Below, one piece after another: positions 33,247-41,920 of a stretch of 61,336 nucleotides of DNA. Source of the DNA: Mesorhizobium sp. ORS 3359 (GTDB lineage Bacteria > Pseudomonadota > Alphaproteobacteria > Rhizobiales > Rhizobiaceae); assembly GCA_000824845.1 (NCBI GenBank), contig CCNC01000041.1:1-61336 (forward strand), given 5' to 3'. The position numbers and the translations under genes were made by a program. The notes beneath the pieces were generated by a model. It was not told where the DNA came from. It saw only the letters and a program-made list of their open reading frames with translations, and did not search any database. How positions within the stretch are numbered: the first letter of the stretch is position 1; each line of letters begins with the position of its first letter.

Positions 33247-34587
33247 CTAAAGCTGCGTATGCAGCTTGCTCGCAAGCCAATCGGTGACTTTCTCGGTCAG
33301 CGGACGCGCCTGCCACTCCGCCAGGGTGATCTGCCTCGACCGTTTCAGGTCCTCGTTGAAGAGGTCGATCTGCGTCTGCGCAAAATCCCTGCCGTAGACA
33401 TTGAGGCTGGCTTCGTCATTCAGGCGCAACGAGCGCTCGTCCAGGTTGGTGGAGCCGAAGCTTGCCCAGACGTCATCGACGATGAGCAGTTTGGGATGAT
33501 ACATCGTCGGCTGAAACTCGTAGATGCGAACGCCGGCTTCGAGCAGTTCTCCCCAGAAGTGGCGCGAGCCTTTTCGCACGATGGGCACATCGGTCAGCGA
33601 ATTGGGCACGATGACGTCGACGGCCACGCCTCGTTTCCTGGCGTCGAGTATCTGCTGCAGCGCGATTTCGTCCGGCACGAAATAGGCCATGCCGATGCGC
33701 AGATGATCCTTGGCTGCGGCGATCGCGGCCAGCATCATCAGCTGCATATCCTCGGAGCCGTTCGGTTGCGATGACAGGACCAGCTGGGCGCTAAGCGCGC
33801 CTGCGGGCTCGGGTGGCGGATAGAACTTCTCTCCTTGCAACGTTTCGCCCGCGGTCTCCAGCCAGTTCTCGGCGAAGGCCGCCTGGAACGCGCCCACCGA
33901 AGGCCCCTCAATCCGATAATGGGTGTCACGCCACTCCTTCGGATTGCGCGCATCGCCCAGCCAGTTGTCCGCGATGCCGACCCCGCCGGTGAACGCGACC
34001 CGCCCGTCCACGATCAGCAGTTTGCGGTGGGTCCGGTTGTTCACCCGGTCAAGCGTATACCAGTAGACGGGCCGGTAGCGCTGGAACCGCACCCCGGCGC
34101 CCGTCATGATGTGGATCAGGTTCTCGTCGAAGGGCAGGGAGCCGAGCCAGTCGACCAGCACTCGGACCTCGACGCCTTCGCGGGCTTTCGCGGCCAAGGC
34201 CGTGGCGAACTGATAGCCGACCGAGCCCGACCAATAAATGTAGGTTTCCATGTCGATGCTGGATCGGGCCGCGCCGATCGCTTGCAGCATCGCAGGAAAA
34301 ATCTCGTCGCCGTTGACGAGGGTTTGCACGGCGTTCCGTCCGGAGATCTGCCCTTGCGAATAGCTGCTCATGCTTTGCACGAATTGCGGATCCGCCGCGT
34401 CGAAACGGTGCGGAACGATCGTGCGGATGACACGCGGCTCCGGGGTCAGGTTTACCGCGGCCAGCGTGACAATCGCGGCGGCGACGGCCACGGCGACATA
34501 TTTGAGGATGTCGAGCCAATAGCCGGCCTTGCGCCCGGCAGCGAGTGTCTTGCTGGCCAGCAGCGCTCTAAACCCCTGAGCCTTCAC
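33247..34587 (-). CDS. Phospholipase D family protein (cardiolipin synthase-like)
   Basis: 446 aa. One N-terminal helix (ILKYVAVAVAAAIVTLAAVN), then two HKD motifs: HRKLLIVDGRVAFTGG and HPKLLIVDDVWASFGSTN. Both have His, Lys and Asp intact, so the paired active site is complete. ASFGSTNLDERS is typical of cardiolipin synthases, which make cardiolipin from phosphatidylglycerol. GTG start at 34587. Other phosphatidyl transfers are possible. Confidence 0.9.
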   Translation of the reverse strand: MKAQGFRALLASKTLAAGRKAGYWLDILKYVAVAVAAAIVTLAAVNLTPEPRVIRTIVPHRFDAADPQFVQSMSSYSQGQISGRNAVQTLVNGDEIFPAMLQAIGAARSSIDMETYIYWSGSVGYQFATALAAKAREGVEVRVLVDWLGSLPFDENLIHIMTGAGVRFQRYRPVYWYTLDRVNNRTHRKLLIVDGRVAFTGGVGIADNWLGDARNPKEWRDTHYRIEGPSVGAFQAAFAENWLETAGETLQGEKFYPPPEPAGALSAQLVLSSQPNGSEDMQLMMLAAIAAAKDHLRIGMAYFVPDEIALQQILDARKRGVAVDVIVPNSLTDVPIVRKGSRHFWGELLEAGVRIYEFQPTMYHPKLLIVDDVWASFGSTNLDERSLRLNDEASLNVYGRDFAQTQIDLFNEDLKRSRQITLAEWQARPLTEKVTDWLASKLHTQL

Positions 34588-34778
34588 GTCTTTCGCCCGC
34601 GGTCAGTTTCTCCCAACAGCAAGAATGTTCGACCGTGATTCAGGTTCCCGGCTGGACCTGCGCGGACTCCGAGCGGCGCTACGTCAGCCGATCCCCGGCC
34701 CGCCGCACGCCATCAAGCGAGCGCTGCATCCTTTGCGACCAATCGGCGTTGAAGAAGATCATTCGAGGATGATCTTGC

Positions 34779-35132
34779 ATGGATATCAAGCTGGAACAGC
34801 CCGTAGCCGAAGCCTCGCCGGAGGCCGACATGCTCGTGAACAAGACGGCGCATTTCGTGGAGGAATGGATCAATGGGCATAAGGCCGAACCTCGGGTCTC
34901 GATGCCGGCCGAGATAGTCGCCGCCGAATTGGCCGACCAATGTATCGCCGACGCCGAAAGCCAAGGCATAGATCCTGACGAGATCAGCGAGGAAGTGGGC
35001 GACCTCAAGGAATATATCGCCGAGACCGTGCTGGAGGAACAACGCGACGGCAGCGGCGATGATCATGGATCGATTGCGCCTGCGCCGCCCGCCTCTGGAA
35101 ACGGAGAGACCAATGCCGAAATTCCGCTTTGA
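34779..35132 (+). CDS. DUF768 protein
   Basis: 117 aa. The DUF768 core is FVEEWINGHKAEPRVSMPA, LADQCIADAESQGIDPDEIS, EEVGDLKEYIAETVL. The C-terminal 25 residues are acidic and disordered. DUF768 proteins are almost confined to Mesorhizobium and relatives, which supports the host assignment. Overlaps the next gene by 20 bases. Confidence 0.85.
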   Translation: MDIKLEQPVAEASPEADMLVNKTAHFVEEWINGHKAEPRVSMPAEIVAAELADQCIADAESQGIDPDEISEEVGDLKEYIAETVLEEQRDGSGDDHGSIAPAPPASGNGETNAEIPL

Positions 35133-35397
35133 GTTTCTCGAATCCGCGGCGCAGCCGCCGATCCACGTCGAGATGGAAGATCTGGAAACGGCGAAAGCCG
35201 AGGCCAAACGAGCTGCGAAGGAAGCCATGCTCGACGGCATTGCCGCAGGGTCGGACCCGACATCCTGGGTGACCAAGATCTACGATGAGGCAGGCTACCT
35301 GGTGGCGACCATCGAATTCCAGGATCTGGTGTCCGAAGCACAGCGGCCCGGTCAGGCGGACGAGGCCGGCGAGCCCGGCGTGATGCGCTCAGGTTGA
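35113..35397 (+). CDS. DUF6894-like protein
   Basis: 94 aa. MPKFRFEFLESAAQPPIHVE, MEDLETAKAEAKRAAKEAML, then YDEAGYLVATIEFQDLV: a strand-helix-strand pattern with a conserved Ala-rich helix typical of this small rhizobial family. ATG 35113 follows GGAGAGACCA within the preceding gene, so the pair is co-translated. Unknown function. Confidence 0.8.
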   Translation: MPKFRFEFLESAAQPPIHVEMEDLETAKAEAKRAAKEAMLDGIAAGSDPTSWVTKIYDEAGYLVATIEFQDLVSEAQRPGQADEAGEPGVMRSG

Positions 35398-35446
35398 GGC
35401 TTGATCCCACGCCGGCGGGGACTGATCGCGCCGATATCCGGGGCCT

Positions 35447-35647
35447 TTATTCGTCGCCCTTGTAGGCCTTGGCGGCTTCCTCGATCTTGCGCCAATCATT
35501 GCCATAGCGCCGCACAAGTTCCCGCGCCTGCGCAGGTGACAGTCCCTGCGTCTCGACGATGTGCTTCACCTCCGTCTCTTCACCCTTCAGCGGACGCGAG
35601 CGCGGCCGCCTGGGATGTCTGGCCGTCGCCGTTTTTTGTCTCGCCAT
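35447..35647 (-). CDS. Small basic protein with helical module
   Basis: 66 aa. A basic disordered N-terminus (MARQKTATARHPRRPRSRPL) precedes the helical module LSPAQARELVRRYGNDWRKI, EEAAKAYK shared with the proteins at 26102 and 32584. The basic tail suggests nucleic-acid contact. Function unknown. Confidence 0.72.
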   Translation of the reverse strand: MARQKTATARHPRRPRSRPLKGEETEVKHIVETQGLSPAQARELVRRYGNDWRKIEEAAKAYKGDE

Positions 35648-35711
35648 GGATGACCCTCTCTCGGATCGGTATCAACCGCGGAGCCGAAGGAAGGTTTCCT
35701 GAGCCCGTGCG

Positions 35712-36599
35712 TCAGCCTGGGCCGATCTCCGAAAACAACCAGTCGCGAAACGCCTTGACCTTGCGCTGGCGGATCGCCTCCGGCGGATAGACCAGATAGA
35801 AGCTGGAGACGGCCTTCAACGCATGGTCGAACGGCCGCACCAGCCGGCCGGTGGCAAGGTCGGCGGAGACCAGCATGGTGCGGCCGAGCACCACGCCTTC
35901 GCCCTGGACGGCGGATTCCACCGCGAAGGTGGCGGAATCGAAGGTGAGGCCGCTGTTGGGATCGACGCCTTCGACCCCGGCACTGGCCAGCCACGCCGCC
36001 CAGTCGATGCGGTAGCCGTCGCGGATCAGCGTGTGGTGCTTGAGGTCCTGCGGGTGCTTGAGCGGATGCGGCCCTTCCAGCAGCTTCGGGCTGCAGACCG
36101 GAAACACCTCCTCGCCGGTGAGGAATTCCGACGTCAGCCCGTGATAGCGGCCGCCGCCATATCGTATGGCGACGTCGATGCCGTCGCCGCGGAAATTGGT
36201 CAGCCGGCCGGTGGTCGAGACGCGCACGTCGATATCGCCATGCGCGCGGTGAAAACGGTAGAGCCGCGGCACCAGCCATTTGCCGGCAAACCCGTCCGAC
36301 GTGCTGACGTTGAGCGTCGAGCCGGAGTAGCGCGAGGTCGCGGTCTGCGTCGCCAGCGCGAGCTGGTCGAGCGCCTCCCTCACGGCAACCGCATAAGGCT
36401 CGCCGACCGGTGTGAGCCGCACCGAGCGCGTCGCGCGCTCGAAGAGCTGCACGCCGAGCTGATCCTCCAGATGTTTTATCGCCCGGCTGATCGCGCCATG
36501 CGTGAGGTTGAGCTCGTCCGCGGCCCTGGAAAAATTCAAATGCCGTGCGGCGGCCTCGAAGGCCGGCAAGGCGTTGAGCGGCGGCAGTCTGCGGGTCAT
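35712..36599 (-). CDS. LysR-family regulator, GcvA-like
   Basis: 295 aa. N-terminal helix-turn-helix: LPPLNALPAFEAAARHLNFS, RAADELNLTHGAISRAIKHL, with the GcvA-type LRxFEAAARHLSF variant. Effector domain from about 90. Divergent from a VOC-SDR gene pair, its likely targets, across 124 bases containing an A/T-rich promoter region. Effector unknown. Confidence 0.9.
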   Translation of the reverse strand: MTRRLPPLNALPAFEAAARHLNFSRAADELNLTHGAISRAIKHLEDQLGVQLFERATRSVRLTPVGEPYAVAVREALDQLALATQTATSRYSGSTLNVSTSDGFAGKWLVPRLYRFHRAHGDIDVRVSTTGRLTNFRGDGIDVAIRYGGGRYHGLTSEFLTGEEVFPVCSPKLLEGPHPLKHPQDLKHHTLIRDGYRIDWAAWLASAGVEGVDPNSGLTFDSATFAVESAVQGEGVVLGRTMLVSADLATGRLVRPFDHALKAVSSFYLVYPPEAIRQRKVKAFRDWLFSEIGPG

Positions 36600-36723
36600 G
36601 GCGAATTCATTTGTGAGTTATGGTAACAAATACTTGCCAAACTTTGGTTTGTCCATCGACCTTTTTCCAGCCAGAAATCCTCACAGAACTTGTGATCAAA
36701 ACTCACCAGCATGCGAGGACGCC

Positions 36724-37185
36724 ATGGCCACCGTTCATCCCTTCCTCTGGTTCAACCTCGATGCCGAAGCCGCGCGGGATTTCTATCTGTCGGTCTTCAA
36801 GAACAGCCGCGCGCTCGGCGCGATCGAGTTCACCGACAAGCCGCATGCGATCTTCGACTTCGAGCTCGAAGGGCAACGTTTCACGGCGCTCAACGCCGGC
36901 GGCGTGCCGCCCTTCAACGAGCGCATCTCGCTCTACATCGAGACCGAGGACCAGGCCGAGACCGACTATTTCTGGAACGCGCTCACCGGCGGCGGCGGCT
37001 CGGAACAGCCCTGCGGCTGGCTGAAGGACAAGTTCGGCGTCTATTGGCAGGTCATCCCGGGCGAAGCCTTGCGGCTGATGAACGATCCGGATCGCGCGAA
37101 GGCCGACCGGGCGCGCCAGGCGATGTATTCGATGAAGAAGATCATCCTCGCCGACATCGCCGCCGCCCACGCCGGCCGCGCTTGA
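36724..37185 (+). CDS. VOC family protein, PhnB type
   Basis: 153 aa. HPFLWFNLDAEAARDFYLSV, FDFELEGQRFTALNAGGVPP, SLYIETEDQAETDYFW and LKDKFGVYWQVIP are the PhnB/3-demethylubiquinone-methyltransferase-like pattern. Enzymatic role unknown. It is followed 35 bases later by an SDR gene on the same strand, so both are likely under the divergent LysR regulator. Confidence 0.88.
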   Translation: MATVHPFLWFNLDAEAARDFYLSVFKNSRALGAIEFTDKPHAIFDFELEGQRFTALNAGGVPPFNERISLYIETEDQAETDYFWNALTGGGGSEQPCGWLKDKFGVYWQVIPGEALRLMNDPDRAKADRARQAMYSMKKIILADIAAAHAGRA

Positions 37186-37220
37186 TTTTGAACCCATCCC
37201 TGAAAGGACGGAGAAGACCC

Positions 37221-37949
37221 ATGACCAGTCTCACGGGAAAAAAGATCATCGTCGTCGGCGGCAGCTCCGGCATCGGCTTCGGGGTCGCGGCAACCGCGCT
37301 GGAACACGGTGCGGAAGTCGTGATCGTCGGCCGCTCCGAGGACAAGCTGAAGGCCGCCGAAGAGCGGCTCGGAGCAGGACACATGACGGCCATCGCCGCC
37401 GACATGGCGAACGAGGCGGACGTGTCCCGCATGTTCGAGCAAGCCGGCGCGTTCGATCATCTGGTGGCGACGGCCGGCACGCCACCGCCCAACGATCCGA
37501 TCGGCGAGACCGACATGGATTTCGCGCGCGGCTTCGTCGACGGCAAGCTGATCGGGTCGGTGATGCTTGCCAAGCATGCTGTGCGCAAATTGAACAAAGG
37601 CGGCTCGATGATCTTCACCTCCGGCATCAACAAGGACCGCCCGCCGGTCCCCGGCGGCGCGGTGGTCGCGGCGGTCGCCGGTTCCTTCACCTATTTCGCC
37701 CGCGCGCTGGCGCTGGAGCTCGCGCCAACCCGCGTCAACATCGTCTCGCCCGGCTGGGTCGACACCGAAATGTGGGACGAGATCGTCGGAGAAGCCAAGA
37801 CAGGCTATTTCGAGCAGATGGGCGGCCGCATCCCGGCCGGCAGGATCGCCAGGCCCGCCGACATCGCGCCGGCCTATCTCTATCTGATGCAGAACGAATT
37901 CATGACCGGCGAGACCGTCCATATCGACGGCGGGCAGCGGCTGGTCTGA
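37221..37949 (+). CDS. SDR-family protein lacking the catalytic Tyr and Lys
   Basis: 242 aa Rossmann protein with NAD(P)-binding GGSSGIG at residues 13-19 and the retained Ser134 region (IFTSG). The YxxxK active site, expected at 149 and 153, reads Val149 and Ala153 (VVAAVAGSF), while the flanking ALALELAP and RVNIVSPGWVDTEM are normal. It may bind a cofactor without classical reduction, or use another residue. ATG 37221 follows AAAGGACGGAGAAG. Confidence 0.88.
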   Translation: MTSLTGKKIIVVGGSSGIGFGVAATALEHGAEVVIVGRSEDKLKAAEERLGAGHMTAIAADMANEADVSRMFEQAGAFDHLVATAGTPPPNDPIGETDMDFARGFVDGKLIGSVMLAKHAVRKLNKGGSMIFTSGINKDRPPVPGGAVVAAVAGSFTYFARALALELAPTRVNIVSPGWVDTEMWDEIVGEAKTGYFEQMGGRIPAGRIARPADIAPAYLYLMQNEFMTGETVHIDGGQRLV

Positions 37950-37987
37950 GCGAGCGAGCACAGACTTAATCACGACGTTCGGTTCCG

Positions 37988-38030
37988 CCGGTGGCGATGG
38001 CTTCGGTGCCAAACGCGATGCGGATTTTGC
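37988..38030 (-). pseudogene. Remnant of a BTAD-type regulator gene (left module copy)
   Basis: About 40 bases ending CAAACGCGATGCGGATTTTG match an internal part of the regulator gene at 41566-41612 (CGAACGCGATGCGGATTTTA). The sequence then continues directly with bases that match the regulator's start region (41797 on), so the middle has been deleted. Only a fossil; no product expected. Confidence 0.6.
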
Positions 38031-38156
38031 AGTTCCAATCGCTTCATCGATCCGTAGCCGGCCGGGGCAGGGGACGTCGAGGGGACGCCGGCCTTCTATC
38101 CACTCCGCAGCGTCGGATCGATCGGGTCCGGCAAGGAGACTCCCGCGGAGCGAGAA
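38031..38156. repeat. Left copy of the duplicated promoter region
   Basis: About 130 bases closely matching 41797-41920: GTTCCAAYCGCTTCATCGAT, then GGGACG...GAGGGGACGCCGGC and GGAGCGAGAAATGTCAC at the hydrolase start. In both copies it separates regulator sequence from hydrolase sequence. Confidence 0.75.
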
Positions 38157-38963
38157 ATGTCACAGGTCAATACTGTCACCCACCGTCGCATGCTCGACGC
38201 TGTTGCCGAGGATGATATCTTTATCTCTTACGAGGACCTGGGTCATGGCGAGCCGCTCGTGCTGCTGCATGGCGCGACCGAAACCAGCGAGTCCTGGCAC
38301 GAGGCGGGTTACGTCGACCGATTGCTGCGCCGCGGGCGCCGACTGATCCTCATCGATTGCCGCGGCCACGGCCGGAGCGGAAAGCCTTATGACCCGATCG
38401 CTTATTCCGACCGCAGGCGGGCTGCGGATGTCGTTGCCGTGCTCGACCGTGCTGGTGTCCGGAATGCTGCTTTGATGGGGCATTCGATGGGCGGCGTGGT
38501 CGCACTGGCCGCGGCGGCCTATCACCCAGACCGCATCGGCGCGTTGGTCGTCAACGGCGCGCATCCGTTCGCAGAAGATATCACCTTCCTGCGTAAGACA
38601 CTCAAGAATGACTTCGAGGCCTGGGTCGGCCTCTTGACGCAACTGGCCCCCGGCCTTTCGCAGGCCGCATGCCGGCGGATCCGGGCCAACGACATCGCCG
38701 CTGTTCAAGCAAGCCTTGCCACGGACAGGCTGGATTTCTCGGCAACCTTCGCGGAGCTGGGGATACCGGTGCTTGCAATCAGTGGCACGCTCGATCCGCG
38801 CTGCCAGTCCGTCCGGAATTTCGCCGAACTGGCGGGCGGCGAGTTTCTGCCGCTCCCGGGCAAGAACCATGTCACGGCCTTCCTCGATGTCGAGACCGTG
38901 GCGCCGGTTGTCGACTCTTTTCTGGAGCGTGTCGGTGTCCAGAAGACAAGGCAAGGAGGCTAA
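38157..38963 (+). CDS. Alpha/beta hydrolase
   Basis: 268 aa. LVLLHGATETSESWH (oxyanion region), nucleophile Ser110 in LMGHSMGGVV, an Asp in SGTLDPR, and His in GKNHVTAFL: the triad is complete. Substrate unknown. The first 20 and last 8 codons recur in a truncated copy at 41921-42018. It lies downstream of the duplicated promoter region; the matching regulator is now only present at 40.3-41.8 kb. ATG 38157 matches the copy exactly. Confidence 0.88.
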   Translation: MSQVNTVTHRRMLDAVAEDDIFISYEDLGHGEPLVLLHGATETSESWHEAGYVDRLLRRGRRLILIDCRGHGRSGKPYDPIAYSDRRRAADVVAVLDRAGVRNAALMGHSMGGVVALAAAAYHPDRIGALVVNGAHPFAEDITFLRKTLKNDFEAWVGLLTQLAPGLSQAACRRIRANDIAAVQASLATDRLDFSATFAELGIPVLAISGTLDPRCQSVRNFAELAGGEFLPLPGKNHVTAFLDVETVAPVVDSFLERVGVQKTRQGG

Positions 38964-39000
38964 GCGATGTGCCGGTCCTGTCCAGCGCGTCGGAAATTCC
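38964..39000 (+). pseudogene. Remnant of the methyltransferase start (left module copy)
   Basis: GGAGGCTAAGCGATGTGCCG followed by GTCCTGTCC matches GGAGGTTGAGACATGTGCCA and ATCCTGTCT at the start of the methyltransferase (42010-42040). The likeness ends after about 20 bases past the ATG. No product expected. Confidence 0.5.
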
Positions 39001-39094
39001 TTCGTTGGCCACGATCACCATGCGACCATGACGATCAAACCCCGGTCAGTGCGTCACGCGCAGGCCGCCTCGATCAAATCCAAGGATACAGACT

Positions 39095-40108
39095 ATGATT
39101 TCGACATCCATCACCCGGGACTTCGGCCTTGCAACGCCAATAGTCAATGCAGGTATGGCGATGATCGCCCGTCCCGCCCTCGCGGCTGCTGTATGCGAAG
39201 CCGGCGGGCTTGGCACGATCGGCTCCGACATCAACCCGCCCCACGTCCTGCGCGAACTCATCCGGAAGACCAGGGCACTTACGAAGCGGCCCTTCGGCGT
39301 CGACCTGATCGGCGACTTCGTCACCGACGAACACATATCCGTTCTCGTCGAGGAGCAGGTGACGCTCGCGATCTTCTTTTGGACGTTGCCGACCTCCGGG
39401 CATGTCGAACGCCTGAAGCAGGCCGGCATCAAGCTCTGGATGCAGGTCGGCCGCGTCACCGAAGCTGAGCAAGCGGTTGCCCTGGGCGCCGAAGCTCTCA
39501 TCGTCCAGGGTGCCGAGGCGGGCGGCCACAATCGGGCGGAAGCGTCCACCATGACGCTCTTTCCCCGTATTCGCAGACGCTTCCCCGGTCTGCGGCTGCT
39601 TGCTGCAGGCGGCATAGTGGATGGTACGACCATGGCCGCCGCACTCGCGCTCGGCGCTGATGCGGTCTGGTGCGGCAGCCGTTTCCTCGCCTCGAAAGAG
39701 GCCGAAGCGCACGATGCCTACAAGGGCCGCGTGCTAGCGGCCGATGTGGGCGACACGGCGATCCTATCCATCTACGGTCCCGAGTGGCCCGATCAGCTCA
39801 TGCGGGCCATCGTCAATGACGGCGCACGTGCGGCGCTGGGTCGGGAAACCGAAGCCACCAAGGATGCAGAAGGCCAGTTCATCGGCTCTACCGTCCTCAA
39901 CGGCCAGACGGTCCCGGTGCCGCGCTACAGCGCTATCCTGCCGACGCCTGATTTCGACGGGGACATAGAGCAGGCATGCCTGACGGCCGGGCAAAGCGCC
40001 GGCAACATCGACGAGATTCTGCCTGCGGGCGAGATAGTCCGGCGCATGACAGCCGAGGCGAACTCAGTGCTCCAGCGCCTGACTGGAGCAATTCCAGGAA
40101 AAGTGTGA
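39095..40108 (+). CDS. Nitronate monooxygenase family protein
   Basis: 337 aa FMN TIM-barrel enzyme: PIVNAGMAMIARPALAAAVC, SEAGGLGTIG-type start, QGAEAGGHNR (conserved EAGGH) and LLAAGGIVDGTTMAAALALG, with GADAVWCGSRFLA. Oxidises nitroalkanes such as propionate 3-nitronate. The last seven codons, GAIPGKV with stop, are read from a palindromic repeat (copy D), so the native C-terminus has been replaced or extended. Confidence 0.88.
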   Translation: MISTSITRDFGLATPIVNAGMAMIARPALAAAVCEAGGLGTIGSDINPPHVLRELIRKTRALTKRPFGVDLIGDFVTDEHISVLVEEQVTLAIFFWTLPTSGHVERLKQAGIKLWMQVGRVTEAEQAVALGAEALIVQGAEAGGHNRAEASTMTLFPRIRRRFPGLRLLAAGGIVDGTTMAAALALGADAVWCGSRFLASKEAEAHDAYKGRVLAADVGDTAILSIYGPEWPDQLMRAIVNDGARAALGRETEATKDAEGQFIGSTVLNGQTVPVPRYSAILPTPDFDGDIEQACLTAGQSAGNIDEILPAGEIVRRMTAEANSVLQRLTGAIPGKV

Positions 40109-40189
40109 GCGGTTTTCCGTCCGGAATTTCGTAAAAACAAAGGCATGGAGCGGTTCGCCGTTTGCGAGAAACGGTGAAACGCTCTGGCA
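40086..40189. repeat. Composite palindromic repeat, copy D
   Basis: GAGCAATTCCAGGAAAAGTG opening, ttttccgtccggaatttc closing, linker aaaaacaaag, then a second hairpin of about 17-base imperfect arms (GGAGCGGTTCGCCGTTT, loop gcgag). It overlaps the last codons and stop of the nitronate monooxygenase gene and can form its transcript end. Confidence 0.8.
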
Positions 40190-40266
40190 TGGCGGAGGCC
40201 GCCTGACGCGGCCTGCACAGATCCATTTGCAACGATCATCCCGGGCAGCGCGCTGCGGCCAAGCGA

Positions 40267-41811
40267 TCAGCCGCGTCGAGCAAACGCGCTGATCCTGTTG
40301 AGCAGCGGTTGTTGGTCGCCCACCCAGAACCAGTGGTCGTCACCGTCGACTTCGATGAACCGCGCACCTGGGATCTTGGCCGCCAGGAACCGCCCGGCCT
40401 CGACACGCACGGCGCGGTCGCCGGAGCGGTGCAGAATCATCGTCCGGGCCGAGACGTTTGCGAGCAAGTGACGGACATCGGCATCGCGCAGCGCTTCGAG
40501 CAGGCCTGCGACCGCGCCGGGACTAGAGGCTGCCCTCAGCAATCCGGCCCACCAGGTTTCCGCTTGGCGGTCTCCGGCGAGGCTCGGCGCGAAAGTTCGG
40601 ATTTCCGCCGGGCCGCCCCAGCCAGCGAGCAGGCGTTGCTTCCAGAGGTCGTATTGCGTGACGGTCAGGGCGAACGGATAGTCGGGCGCGCGGCTGCCTT
40701 TCGCCAGTGAACCCCAGAGAACAAGACCGATCAGGCGATCGGGGTGATCTACGGCAAAACGGATGCAACCCGGCCCACCTTCTGACGCGCCGACGAGCAA
40801 GGCCCTGCGGCTGCCAGCAGCATTCATGACGGCCAGAATATCCTGGGCCGTCGCTTCGACGGTTGGGCGGGCGCCGACACGGTCGGAAAGTCCCATGCCG
40901 CGCCGATCGAACAGGATCAGGCGACCCAGGCGCGAAACAGCGCTGATCCAGGCGCGGCAGCTCCTGTCTTCCCAGATACGCTCGACATGCGAAATGAAGC
41001 CGGGAACAAGCACGATGTCCGTCGGGCCGCTGCCGACGATCTGGTACGCGATATGGATGCCGCCCACTTCGACGTAGCGCGTTCTGGGCAGGTCCAAGGT
41101 GGCATCGCGCGTTGGCTCACGCAGCATGGCAAGCGTGGTGGGATCGGGCGCTATGCCGAGTTCCTCCCGCAACAGGCGGATACAGGTTTCGCCCTGGCGC
41201 TCCGCGGCTGCCCTGTTCCCGGCCGCCAGGTGGGCACGGATCAGGTGACGGTGCGCGCTTTCGCTCAGCGGGTCCAGTCCCGCCAAGCGCGTCGCGTGCA
41301 CGACCGCGCTGCGCGGCTCGCCGTCGGCGATCTTCGCCTCGATCAGCCTTTCCAACGCCTGCACCAGCCGGCTGCGCAAGGCCTCGCGCCTGAAGAAGAT
41401 CCATTCCTCGATTTCGGGACAGTCCGGCAGTGAGAAGCCGGCGAGATAGTCGCCCCGGTAAATGTCGGCGGCCGCATCGAGAGGGCCGACATTGCAGGCA
41501 TGCTCGAAAACCCTGGAATCGGCCTCGACGGAAAGCGCGGGGTTCAGGCTGAGCGATGCTCCGGCCGCAGCGATGACCTCGCTGCCGAACGCGATGCGGA
41601 TTTTATACAGGGTGCGCCGAAGGCGTGCCCGTGCGGCTTCTTGGTCGGTCTCGGGCCATAGAAGCGTGGCGGCGACCTCCCGCGCCACGGGCCCGCCGGC
41701 TTCGGCGAGGTAGATCAGGAGTGCCGCCGCCTTGCGCAAGGCAAGCTCCACCGTCCGGCCGTTCAGACGGAACTCCGGAAAACCCATAAGTTGGAGTTCC
41801 AACCGCTTCAT
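40267..41811 (-). CDS. BTAD/SARP-type regulator fused to an alpha/beta hydrolase
   Basis: 514 aa. An N-terminal winged helix (LQLMGFPEFRLNGRTVEL, KAAALLIYLAEAGGPVAREV) and bacterial transcriptional activation domain (about 100-245: YRGDYLAGFSLPDCPEIEEW, LDPLSESAHRHLIRAHLAAG), then an alpha/beta hydrolase (about 255-510) with nucleophile Ser343 (GASEGG), Asp465 (RSGDRAV) and His493 (GDDHWFW). A regulator whose ligand domain keeps a full hydrolase triad is unusual. Divergent from the truncated hydrolase and methyltransferase genes. Start MKRLELQL at 41811. Confidence 0.85.
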   Translation of the reverse strand: MKRLELQLMGFPEFRLNGRTVELALRKAAALLIYLAEAGGPVAREVAATLLWPETDQEAARARLRRTLYKIRIAFGSEVIAAAGASLSLNPALSVEADSRVFEHACNVGPLDAAADIYRGDYLAGFSLPDCPEIEEWIFFRREALRSRLVQALERLIEAKIADGEPRSAVVHATRLAGLDPLSESAHRHLIRAHLAAGNRAAAERQGETCIRLLREELGIAPDPTTLAMLREPTRDATLDLPRTRYVEVGGIHIAYQIVGSGPTDIVLVPGFISHVERIWEDRSCRAWISAVSRLGRLILFDRRGMGLSDRVGARPTVEATAQDILAVMNAAGSRRALLVGASEGGPGCIRFAVDHPDRLIGLVLWGSLAKGSRAPDYPFALTVTQYDLWKQRLLAGWGGPAEIRTFAPSLAGDRQAETWWAGLLRAASSPGAVAGLLEALRDADVRHLLANVSARTMILHRSGDRAVRVEAGRFLAAKIPGARFIEVDGDDHWFWVGDQQPLLNRISAFARRG

Positions 41812-41920
41812 CGATCGGTATCCGGCCGGCGGGGGACGTTGAGGGGACGCCGGCATTCTATCCACCCCCATGACGTCGGGCCGATCGGGCCCGATCAGAA
41901 GACTCCCTTGGAGCGAGAAA
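41797..41920. repeat. Right copy of the duplicated promoter region
   Basis: Matches 38031-38156. It lies between the divergent regulator (start 41811) and the truncated hydrolase copy (start 41921), so it probably holds both promoters. It contains no perfect long palindrome. Confidence 0.75.
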
